A DNA stretch of 64,000 nt, taken from contig NZ_CP019510.1 of the NCBI RefSeq assembly GCF_002002885.1, positions 1,488,001-1,552,000 of the forward strand. The letters are read 5' to 3'. Below are positions 57,502 to 64,000 of this stretch, in pieces. The stretch's first letter is position 1; each line of letters begins with the position of its first letter. The notes beneath the pieces were generated by a model, which made no database searches, was not told the DNA's origin, and saw nothing but the letters and a program-made list of their open reading frames with translations. Source of the stretch: Janthinobacterium sp. LM6. GTDB taxonomy: Bacteria; Pseudomonadota; Gammaproteobacteria; Burkholderiales; Burkholderiaceae_D. The position numbers and the translations under genes were made by a program.

Positions 57502-58806
57502 TTAGCGCCCGACCGTCTGCCTTTGATCTTTCACAAACAGCGCCGTCAGCATGCCCACCACGCACACGCCGATCACGTAATAGGCGGGGCCCAGCACGTT
57601 GTTCTTCAGCATCAGGGTCACGACCACGGGCGTCAGGCCGCCGAAAATGGCGTACGACAAGTTGTAGGAAAACGACAGTCCCGAGAAGCGCACCTGGGCC
57701 GGGAACGCCTGCACCAGCACGTAGGGCACGGCGCCGACGACGCCGACGAACAGGCCCGTCATGGCGTACAGGGGCAGCAGCAGGTCGGGGCGGGTGCCAA
57801 TCGTCGTGTAGAAGATATAGGTACTGATGGCCAGCAGCACGGAACCGGTGAAGATCACGCGCTTGCCGCCCAGGCGGTCGGCCAGCATGCCGGCGATGAT
57901 GCAGCCGAAGGCCAGGCAGAGTGTTGCCACGGTATTGGCCACCAGCGTGGTGCGCGGCGCGATGTGGTGAATCTTTTGCAGCAGGGCCGGCGTCATCAGG
58001 ATGACGACGACGATGCCGGCCGACAGCATCCACGTCAGCAGCATCGATACGACGACGGCGCCGCGGTGGCCGCGCAGCACGGATTTCAGGGGCATTTCCG
58101 TCGCCAGCGCCTTGCGTTGCTGCATTTCCGCAAAAACCGGGGTTTCATGCAGCCAGCGGCGCAGATACATGGCGCCAAAGCCGAAGATACCGCCCAGCAA
58201 GAACGGATAGCGCCAGGCGCCCTCGGTGATTTCTGCCGGCGTATAGACGGTATTCAATCCCGTCGCCACGAGCGAGCCGAGCAGGATGCCGACCGTCAGG
58301 CCCGCCGTCAGCACGCCGCAGGCAAAGCCCGTGAAACGGCTCGGTACGTGTTCGGACACAAACACCCAGGCGCCCGGCACTTCGCCGCCCACGGCCGCGC
58401 CCTGGAAGACGCGCATCAAGAGCAGCAGCAGCGGGGCGGCCAGGCCGATGGTGGCATACGTCGGCAGCAGGCCGATCAGCAGGGTCGGCACGGCCATCAT
58501 CAGGATGGAGAGGGTAAACATGCGCTTGCGGCCCAGCAAGTCGCCGAAGTGGGCCATGACGATGCCGCCCAGCGGACGCACGACGTAGCCGGCGGCAAAG
58601 ATGCCGAAGGTTTGCAGCAAACGCAGCCATTCCGGCATTTCCGGCGGGAAGAACAGCTGGCCGATGGCGTTGGCAAAGAAGACGAAGATGATGAAATCGT
58701 AGAATTCCAGCGCGCCGCCGAGGGCGGCCAGCGACAGGGTTTTATAGTCTTGCTGGGTGAGGGGACGGCTTGCGGCGTGGATGGCGGCGGTGTTGGAAGT
58801 AGGCAT
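57502..58806 (-). CDS. MFS transporter, MHS (metabolite:H+ symporter) family
   Basis: A 434-aa inner-membrane protein with twelve likely membrane segments. The N-terminal ALGGALEFYDFIIFVFFA and FGDLLGRKRMF loops are the markers of the MHS group (ProP, KgtP, citrate and shikimate carriers). The LMRVFQGAAVGGE segment is also typical. The substrate could be a carboxylate or a zwitterion; the sequence does not decide. It lies 85 bp upstream of the isochorismatase-like gene on the same strand. A hairpin-forming repeat (AACGCCG/CGGCGTT, 58915-58935) is near the divergent SDR gene. Confidence 0.9.
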   Translation of the reverse strand: MPTSNTAAIHAASRPLTQQDYKTLSLAALGGALEFYDFIIFVFFANAIGQLFFPPEMPEWLRLLQTFGIFAAGYVVRPLGGIVMAHFGDLLGRKRMFTLSILMMAVPTLLIGLLPTYATIGLAAPLLLLLMRVFQGAAVGGEVPGAWVFVSEHVPSRFTGFACGVLTAGLTVGILLGSLVATGLNTVYTPAEITEGAWRYPFLLGGIFGFGAMYLRRWLHETPVFAEMQQRKALATEMPLKSVLRGHRGAVVVSMLLTWMLSAGIVVVILMTPALLQKIHHIAPRTTLVANTVATLCLAFGCIIAGMLADRLGGKRVIFTGSVLLAISTYIFYTTIGTRPDLLLPLYAMTGLFVGVVGAVPYVLVQAFPAQVRFSGLSFSYNLSYAIFGGLTPVVVTLMLKNNVLGPAYYVIGVCVVGMLTALFVKDQRQTVGR

Positions 58807-58958
58807 GTGTCTCGTTCTTGTGTGTTATCGGAGATTGCCAGATCTAGCATACGCATTTCCGCCGCGTGAGTAAATGCGGCGCGTATGGGGAGCCGCCTCA
58901 GCTGTGCTTAATACAACGCCGCTATCATCGGCGTTGACTTCATTGTAAAGGACACAGT

Positions 58959-59675
58959 ATGCATATCATGATCGTGGGCGCCAGCCGGGGCCTGGGACGC
59001 GCGCTGGTGGACGGCTTGCTTGCTGACGGGCATGCCGTCATCGGCGTATCGCGTCAGCAACCCGCCGACTTGCCCTCCGGCCAAGGTACACAGCTGCAAT
59101 GGATCGCGGCGGACCTGGCCGCACCCGCCGAGGCCGTCGAACGCATCGCGCGCGAAGCGCCGGCCATACTGGACGCGGTGATCTACAACCTGGGCATATG
59201 GGAAGAAAAGGCCTTCAGCGACGACTATGCTTTTCTCGCCGATGCGGACGATACTATCGTCGACATGGTCAATACCAACATCACGGCGACCATTCTGCTA
59301 CTCAAGCGCCTGGTGCCGCGCTTGCTGGCGAGCAACAAGCCGCAGCTGATCCTCACGGGCTCGACGTCCGGCCTGCGCCAGAGCGGCCGCCCGGAAGTGA
59401 CGTTCAGCGCCTCGAAATTCGCCCTGAACGGCATCGCCGATGCCTTGCGTGAAGGTTTCCGCGCACAGGGCCTGGCCGTGACGGCGCTGCAACTCGGTTA
59501 TTTGAATACCTACGACGGCTTGTCCGTGCCGCTGGCGGACGCCGCCGCGCGGGGCGAAGGCGAGCTGATCCCCGTGCATGACGTCGTCGCCGTCGTGCGC
59601 ATGCTGCTGAACCTGTCGAATGCCTCGTTCGTGCGCGAACTGGTGATGCCGGCGCTGCGCGATGAGCGTTTTTAG
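58959..59675 (+). CDS. Short-chain dehydrogenase/reductase, catalytic Tyr replaced by Phe
   Basis: A 238-aa Rossmann-fold protein with the cofactor motif GASRGLG (7-13), YNLG (76-79) in place of NNAG, and the Ser of ILTGSTSG. The YxxxK motif is FSASK (149-153), so the catalytic Tyr is Phe here while Lys153 stays. This suggests a changed or lost reductase activity. AAAGGA six bases before ATG 58959 supports the start. The gene is convergent with the next one, 3 bp apart. Arg10 suggests NADP binding. Confidence 0.88.
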   Translation: MHIMIVGASRGLGRALVDGLLADGHAVIGVSRQQPADLPSGQGTQLQWIAADLAAPAEAVERIAREAPAILDAVIYNLGIWEEKAFSDDYAFLADADDTIVDMVNTNITATILLLKRLVPRLLASNKPQLILTGSTSGLRQSGRPEVTFSASKFALNGIADALREGFRAQGLAVTALQLGYLNTYDGLSVPLADAAARGEGELIPVHDVVAVVRMLLNLSNASFVRELVMPALRDERF

Positions 59676-59678
59676 CCC

Positions 59679-60197
59679 TTACGCGTCCTTGCCGTAGACC
59701 TCGGACCAGCCGAGGCGCTCTTCCAGCCACTCGTCCGCTTCGGAGGAATCCATCTGCAGCAGCAGGGCGCCCAGGCGCAAGTTGCCCTTGGCCAGGGCCA
59801 GCACGGCGAACACGGATTCCAGCATGACGGGATCAAGCTGGCCTTGCAAGTCGCGCGCGGCGATGGCGGGCAGTTGCTCCCAGGCCGCCTGGTAGCTGGC
59901 GGCCAGCCACTCCGGCAGCGGCGGATTGTGCTTGCGGTGGCGTTCCAGCTCGATCAGGGCGATGAGCGCATAGAAATCCTCCTCGCGGGACTCGGCGCCG
60001 CCCAGCAGGTGGACGAGCTGGGGCACGGCCGCATACGAGGCGACGCCCACGTCGCCCTGGTGGTGCAGCTCTTCCCATAGCTCATGCCAGACGTCTTCGC
60101 CCGCCCGCATGGCCTTGAGCGCCTCGGCCGCGTCGTAGGGCATGCGGTAGCCGCCTTCCAGGGTGGGCCAGAGGGGATCGTCGAGTGATAGCAGCAC
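59679..60197 (-). CDS. Small cytoplasmic protein, immunity-like (SLDDPLWPTLEGGY type)
   Basis: A 172-aa helical protein with no signal or membrane segment. The N-terminus LSLDDPLWPTLEGGYRMPYD and HELWEELHHQGDVGVASYAAV resemble a family often found near polymorphic-toxin and immunity genes. The rest is helical-repeat-like and acidic at the end. I set the start at GTG 60197 because AAGGA lies about seven bases upstream; the longer frame to 60245 has no site. Function is not established; an immunity role is an inference. Confidence 0.6.
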   Translation of the reverse strand: MLLSLDDPLWPTLEGGYRMPYDAAEALKAMRAGEDVWHELWEELHHQGDVGVASYAAVPQLVHLLGGAESREEDFYALIALIELERHRKHNPPLPEWLAASYQAAWEQLPAIAARDLQGQLDPVMLESVFAVLALAKGNLRLGALLLQMDSSEADEWLEERLGWSEVYGKDA

Positions 60198-60248
60198 GGG
60201 TTTCCTTGATGAAGCAGCTCGCTTGAGCAAACGCGCACTATACAAGCA

Positions 60249-60980
60249 CTAAGCAAGCACCCGGCGCACGCAGCGCGCGTAGCCGTCAAACTCGCGCGCG
60301 TTCTGATAGGCGACGCCCGTGTCGAAATCCTTGCACCAGGCTTCGTCCTCGCTGTCGCCCGGTTCGCTTGACCAGTGCCAGTTGGGCCGGAATGCGTCTT
60401 TCAAGGTCGCATACAGCAAGGTCTGCTCGCGCCGATCCGGCAAGCTGTGGCCCAGGCTGGCGGCCCAGTTGGATGCGGCTTGCCAGGACTGGAATTCCAG
60501 CTCCGGCTCGTTCGGCAGCAGCAACAAGTGGTAATCGGGCGCGCCATCCCAGCCGAGGGTCAGGCCGGCATAGCGTTCGCCCGGCTGCAGGGCGACGGGC
60601 GCGTCGGCCGATGGCGCCAATGTGACCCGGCGCACGACGCAGGCGCGGCCTGAATAAGTCTTGCGATAGTTGTACTGGGTGCCGTTGTCGAAATCGTGGC
60701 TCCAGGCCATGCGGGGCAGGATGGCGTCCGCTTCCGACGACCAGTACCAGGCGTCCGGGAAGACGTGGCGCAAGTTGGCGTGGAGCAAGGCCAGCTCGCT
60801 GCGCGTCGGCAGGCAGGCGCCGCGCGCCGCGGCCCAGTCCAGCGCGGCTTGCCAGGGCAGGGCATCGGCCTCGCCGGGCAGCAGGAACAATTGATAGCCG
60901 GCGGCGCCGGCGGGGTCAGGCATGATGCCCGCGTAGCGCTCGCCGTCAATGGCGCCCTGGTCGTTATGCCTGGCGCGCAT
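60249..60980 (-). CDS. Protein with two DUF1566-like (Lcl C-terminal) domains
   Basis: A 243-aa protein made of two similar halves, each beginning GERYAG(I/L) (about residues 14 and 140). Each carries the DUF1566 pattern: a LLP strand, W...A..WAA helix, LP(T/D)R.E..LL, YWSS or HWSS, and a final CVRR or CVVRR. In other bacteria the domain is found in exported or lectin-like proteins, but no signal peptide is seen here. ATG 60980 overlaps the stop of the upstream DUF1993 gene by 17 bp, so the two are likely co-transcribed. No ribosome site is evident. Confidence 0.65.
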   Translation of the reverse strand: MRARHNDQGAIDGERYAGIMPDPAGAAGYQLFLLPGEADALPWQAALDWAAARGACLPTRSELALLHANLRHVFPDAWYWSSEADAILPRMAWSHDFDNGTQYNYRKTYSGRACVVRRVTLAPSADAPVALQPGERYAGLTLGWDGAPDYHLLLLPNEPELEFQSWQAASNWAASLGHSLPDRREQTLLYATLKDAFRPNWHWSSEPGDSEDEAWCKDFDTGVAYQNAREFDGYARCVRRVLA

Positions 60981-61485
60981 ACGCAAACATATGTTGTACA
61001 TACTCGGCCTTGCCGAGCGGCACGCCGTTATGGCGCAGGATGTTATACGCCGTCACCAGGTGAAAATAGAACTGCGGCGTGGCCCAGTTGAGCGCGTATT
61101 CCAGGCCCGTCATGGCGAAGCTCAAGCCGCCGGCCAGGGTGATCGACACTTGCTGCTCTGCACCCGCGTCGACCGCTGCGCGGTCCGCCGCAGCGAGCAT
61201 CGCCAGCGTGTCCTCGATCAGCGTCTTGGCTTCCGTCATGCTGGCGGGCGTGGCGACCTGGGGCAGCGCTTGCTGCGTCAGCCGGCACACGGCTTCCTGC
61301 GCCTGGGTGCACGTGAATTCCACCTGCCGTGCCAGGGTGTGCATGTCGGGCGCCAGCCGCGCGTCGAGCAGATTTTGGGGAGCGAAACCCAGCGTCTGGG
61401 CGCGTTCCTCGCCTTTATTTAACAGCGTCGTCAGGGAGCGCAGCATCTGTGCAAAGCAGGGGATGGTAATGGCGTAGACCGACAT
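60964..61485 (-). CDS. DUF1993-family protein
   Basis: A 173-aa protein matching DUF1993: SVYAITIPCFAQMLRSLTTLL at the N-terminus (quoted only to its first 20 or so residues), FAPQNLLDARLAPDMHTLARQ, FAMTGLEYALNWATPQFYFH and HNGVPLGKAEY. The family is helical and of the DinB/four-helix type, function unknown; it is often near other stress or unknown genes. GAGGA six bases before the ATG gives a clear start. It overlaps the DUF1566-like gene at its 3' end. Confidence 0.8.
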   Translation of the reverse strand: MSVYAITIPCFAQMLRSLTTLLNKGEERAQTLGFAPQNLLDARLAPDMHTLARQVEFTCTQAQEAVCRLTQQALPQVATPASMTEAKTLIEDTLAMLAAADRAAVDAGAEQQVSITLAGGLSFAMTGLEYALNWATPQFYFHLVTAYNILRHNGVPLGKAEYVQHMFAYARQA

Positions 61486-61536
61486 TGATATTCCTCAAGT
61501 AGTGATGTTGACAGGGAGTGGAAAGGCGCCCGGCCT

Positions 61537-62031
61537 TTACTGATGCCCCAGTACGCCAGGGCAATGGTCGAACCAGCCATCGTCTTCTTCCGTGGCAATA
61601 AATGCCGCGATCAGCGCTTGATGCGCTGGCGGCGCGGCGGCCAGCACGGTGTTGAAGCAGGTGATGGTCGAGGCGTTGGGCGTACCGGCGCCGTTGGCGA
61701 TGCCGACGAGAAAGTCGCCTGCCCAGTCGGGCAAGGTGGCGATCAGGCGCGGCAGTTCGTGCAGCAGGGCCGTGCAATACGCCGTCTCGCCGAAGCGCCA
61801 GGCGGCGCGGTTGGCCGTCTGGTAGGCGCCGTAATCGTGCTCGGCCTGCACGGATTGAAAAATGGCCAGCGCGTAGTGCGCGCCTTCCGTGCCCGTCAGC
61901 GCATCGAGCATGGCGCAGTAGCGCTGGAAGCGCCGCTGGGCCTCATCGGGCGGCGTGGAGGTATCGTCATCCTGGGCGATGTTGCCCACAATTAATAATT
62001 CGGCTTTCCAGAGGTCAAAGGCGGTTGGCAT
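61537..62031 (-). CDS. Hypothetical protein
   Basis: A 164-aa mostly helical protein without signal peptide or membrane segments. It starts MPTAFDLWKAELLIVGNIAQ and has an acidic stretch (DDDTSTPPDEA). The length and composition resemble immunity-like proteins of polymorphic toxin loci, but I recognise no family. It precedes the DUF1993 gene on the same strand, 51 bp apart, and is divergent from the next gene. The start lacks a strong ribosome site. Confidence 0.55.
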   Translation of the reverse strand: MPTAFDLWKAELLIVGNIAQDDDTSTPPDEAQRRFQRYCAMLDALTGTEGAHYALAIFQSVQAEHDYGAYQTANRAAWRFGETAYCTALLHELPRLIATLPDWAGDFLVGIANGAGTPNASTITCFNTVLAAAPPAHQALIAAFIATEEDDGWFDHCPGVLGHQ

Positions 62032-62159
62032 GGCTGTGACTGGCGAGAGTGGCGGCGGCCATGATTATGCCTCGTTCATCGGTATTTCAGCGTGCTGATT
62101 GAACATGCTACAGTCCGCCTTTGCCGCCAGCCCGGCGCGGCCTTGCCTGGATCAAGTTG

Positions 62160-62594
62160 ATGCCCACCTGGACTTCCCCGCCACAACTCGTCGCCCTCGC
62201 CGCCTTTTATGCGCGGGCGCAAGCCCATCCTGAAACGATCAGTGATGCTGTCTTCCTGGAAAATGTGAAAAACGCCCACTGGCCCACAAACTGCTGGAGT
62301 TATGTGGAAGCGTCGTTCGCCATCATCGCCCCAGCCTGCCTGCTGCGTCCGCATTTGACCGCCGAGCTGATCGCCTTGCCCATAGCCGCCATGATCGCGG
62401 GCGGCCTGGAGGATGCTGGGCAAGTCATCGCGATTGGCCTGGCCTGCGCCACGCGCAGCGAACCATATGTGGCGCCCAGCGAGGAGGGCAGGCGCTGGCT
62501 GACGCAGGTGTGGCCGGGACTGGGAGAGGTCGTCGATACCGTGTTCCAGGCCAGGCTGCAGGCGGCGCTGGCCGATGACGATGATGATGAATAA
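62160..62594 (+). CDS. Hypothetical protein with acidic C-terminus
   Basis: A 144-aa protein I do not recognise. It is helical and Ala-rich, with a hydrophobic stretch near 60-85 (LIALPIAAMIAGG) that could be a helix pair, and ends in ADDDDDE. ATG 62160 is used; a TTG-started longer frame at 62121 is weaker. It diverges from the previous gene and precedes the MarR-GNAT gene on the same strand by 94 bp. A cytoplasmic immunity-like role is only a guess from the neighbourhood. Confidence 0.5.
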   Translation: MPTWTSPPQLVALAAFYARAQAHPETISDAVFLENVKNAHWPTNCWSYVEASFAIIAPACLLRPHLTAELIALPIAAMIAGGLEDAGQVIAIGLACATRSEPYVAPSEEGRRWLTQVWPGLGEVVDTVFQARLQAALADDDDDE

Positions 62595-62655
62595 GCGATG
62601 AACAAGCGATCAACAAACGCCGACGCTTGACGCCGAAAGCCTGTTTGCGTTAGGG

Positions 62656-62677
62656 TATACGTAACTACTTACATATA
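62656..62677 (+). promoter_or_regulatory. Operator-like inverted repeat before the MarR-GNAT gene
   Basis: TATACGTAA-CTAC-TTACATATA pairs at 8 of 9 positions. It ends 11 bp before the start codon and is the size expected for a MarR dimer, so autoregulation is likely. Confidence 0.55.
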
Positions 62678-62688
62678 TCCCGCCCAAC

Positions 62689-63645
62689 ATGTCTTCCAAC
62701 CTGCAAACCTACGGCTCCCTGATGCTGGCCAGCCGCCTGCGCCGTCTTTCCGATCAACTGTATGCCGGCGTCGACACCAGCTATCTGGCGGCCGGCGTCG
62801 AACTGACGTCGCGCTGTTTCCCCTTGTTATTACTGCTGCGCGACAATGGCCCCACGTCGATCACGGCCTTGGCCGCGCAGATTGGGCAGACGCATCCGGT
62901 GGTAGTGCAACTGGGGCGCAAGCTGCTCGACGCCGGCGTGGTGGCGGAGCTGCCCGATGCCAAGGACGAGCGGCGCCGCTTGCTGGCGCTGTCCGACGCC
63001 GGTCATGCGTTGCTGCGCAGCATGGCGCCCCTGTGGGACGATGTGCGCGCGGCCGTCGATAGCGTCTTCGAGCAGGGCACGCCGCAGCTGATGGCCAGCC
63101 TGGACCGGGCCGAAGCGCGGCTGCAGGCGCAAGGCTTCGGCGAAACCATCGCTGCCTGCCGGCGCCAGCGCGAGCGGGCTGCCGTCGAAATCATCGCCTA
63201 CGACGCCCAGTACGCAGCCGACTTCAAGCGCCTGAATATCGCCTGGCTGGAACGATACTTTTATGTCGAGGCGCTGGACGACAAAGTGCTGTCCGACCCG
63301 CAACGCTCTATCCTCGACGCTGGCGGGCAGATTTTCCTCGCGCGCCTCGATGGCAAGATCGTCGGCACCTGCGCCCTGATCCGTGCCGGCGATGCCAGCA
63401 TCGAGCTGTCGAAGATGGCCGTCACGCCCGAATGCCAAGGCCTGGGCATCGCGCGCCGCCTGATCGAACGGGCCTTCGACGCCTTCGAGGCCAGCGGCGC
63501 GCAACTGCTGTTCCTGGAATCGAACAGCAAGCTGGCGCCCGCCATCCGCCTGTATGAAAGCAGCGGTTTTACGCACGTGGCGCGGCCGGCCGGCGACGCC
63601 CATTACCAGCGCGCCGACGTCTACATGGAGTGGCAGGGCAGGTAG
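62689..63645 (+). CDS. MarR-type regulator fused to a GNAT acetyltransferase
   Basis: A 318-aa protein in two parts. Residues 1 to ~150 are a MarR winged-helix domain (helix-turn-helix around SITALAAQIGQTHPVVVQLG, wing DERRRLLALS). Residues ~165-318 are a GNAT domain with the acetyl-CoA loop Q-x-x-G-I-A (ECQGLGIARRLIE) and the later FLESNSKLAPAIRLYESSGF. Such fusions usually sense a small molecule and modify it or a target. An operator-like repeat overlaps the promoter region. The acetyl acceptor is unknown. The next gene is another regulator (TetR). Confidence 0.88.
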   Translation: MSSNLQTYGSLMLASRLRRLSDQLYAGVDTSYLAAGVELTSRCFPLLLLLRDNGPTSITALAAQIGQTHPVVVQLGRKLLDAGVVAELPDAKDERRRLLALSDAGHALLRSMAPLWDDVRAAVDSVFEQGTPQLMASLDRAEARLQAQGFGETIAACRRQRERAAVEIIAYDAQYAADFKRLNIAWLERYFYVEALDDKVLSDPQRSILDAGGQIFLARLDGKIVGTCALIRAGDASIELSKMAVTPECQGLGIARRLIERAFDAFEASGAQLLFLESNSKLAPAIRLYESSGFTHVARPAGDAHYQRADVYMEWQGR

Positions 63646-63752
63646 CACACGCCAGGGCGCCACGCGGCGCTCCCCATCGGCCGTCTCCCGCGTTACAATA
63701 CGCGCATCCATAACGGAACTTAGGTTCCACTATTTCGAGACGCCGACGCCGC

Positions 63753-64000
63753 ATGCCTTCCTTCCCGATGCCCTTCCCGCAGTTGATCGTTCCACCCGAG
63801 CCCACCCAGGCGCGCAGCAAGCTGGCCTTCGAGCGCTTGCTGCTGGTAGGGGAACAGTTGCTGGCGGAAAACCGTTTCGATGAAATCGGCGTGGCCGACC
63901 TGGCAAAACTGGCGGAAACCTCGGTGGGCACGTTTTACCGTTTATTGGGCGACAAGGACACCTTGAGCCGCTTGCTGCTGCAGCGTTTTTTCTCCGACAT
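63753..64000 (+). CDS. TetR/AcrR-family regulator, 5' part only
   Basis: The first 82 residues of a DNA-binding regulator that runs off the window. The TetR helix-turn-helix is visible: RFDEIGVADLAKLAETSVG then TFYRLLGDKDTLSRLLL. The N-terminus (MPSFPMPFPQLIVPPEPTQA) is Pro-rich. The ligand domain and the regulated gene are outside the window. ATG 63753 has no strong ribosome site, so the start may be later. Confidence 0.8.
   Translation, partial: MPSFPMPFPQLIVPPEPTQARSKLAFERLLLVGEQLLAENRFDEIGVADLAKLAETSVGTFYRLLGDKDTLSRLLLQRFFSD

Overview
The window looks like chromosomal DNA from an Oxalobacteraceae-type betaproteobacterium (Janthinobacterium/Massilia/Duganella-like). The reasons are high GC, a betaproteobacterial gene set (rimP-nusA-infB-rbfA-truB, BipA, 4Fe-4S class I fumarase, ~526-aa isocitrate lyase), abundant TonB-dependent receptors, a PEP-CTERM protein and a chemoreceptor ending in a CheR-type pentapeptide. 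The genus is an inference from gene content, not from a search.

Layout. 1-1.2 kb: aroG (DAHP synthase). 1.2-10.3 kb: three tandem, paralogous TonB-dependent receptors on the minus strand, each with its own promoter-like upstream sequence and terminator. 10.9-16.5 kb: a complete peptide-type ABC importer (binding protein, two permeases, fused double ATPase). 16.7-19.0 kb: a DedA-rhodanese fusion and glucokinase. 19.4-22.3 kb: scpB overlapping an rluB-type pseudouridine synthase with very long low-complexity tails. 22.4-29.1 kb: the rimP-nusA-infB-rbfA-truB operon, preceded by a promoter/terminator pair that looks like a leader RNA or sRNA. 29.2-32.7 kb: typA/bipA, dusA and a coupled hypothetical gene. 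33.2-38.5 kb: a chemoreceptor, a TonB-C-like periplasmic protein, two lipoproteins, small unknown genes and a PEP-CTERM protein. 38.9-41.1 kb: an iron-type TonB-dependent receptor behind a near-consensus Fur box. 41.3-46.0 kb: a stand-alone receiver protein, a UDG-like unknown, tRNA-His, murI, fumarase and a UPF0114 membrane protein. 46.3-48.6 kb: acs and tRNA-Ser(GGA).

48.58-53.73 kb is the anomalous region. It follows tRNA-Ser directly and is visibly AT-richer than the rest. It holds an IS110-family transposase remnant with a frameshift, a single 1171-aa gene combining a DUF4297/Cap4-like nuclease domain with a NACHT NTPase (a bacterial NLR/Avs-like anti-phage candidate), and about 1 kb of decayed sequence with a MITE-like inverted repeat. 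A 13-nt direct repeat of the tRNA-Ser 3' end occurs at its far side, so it may be a small tRNA-targeted island that has lost its integrase. This is the best candidate for an undescribed system in the window. Immediately beyond it lies a probable T6SS-type effector/immunity pair (BPSL0067-like and STY0301-like).

54.8-64 kb: isocitrate lyase behind two tandem palindromic operators, an isochorismatase-like hydrolase with Ser at the nucleophile position, an MHS-type transporter, an SDR lacking the catalytic Tyr, a patch of poorly characterised small genes (immunity-like, DUF1566-like duplicate, DUF1993), a MarR-GNAT fusion with its own operator, and a TetR gene cut by the window end. The metabolic theme around 43-57 kb is acetate, glyoxylate and C4 metabolism (fumarase, Acs, isocitrate lyase). 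All assignments come from reading motifs by eye; no database search was run.
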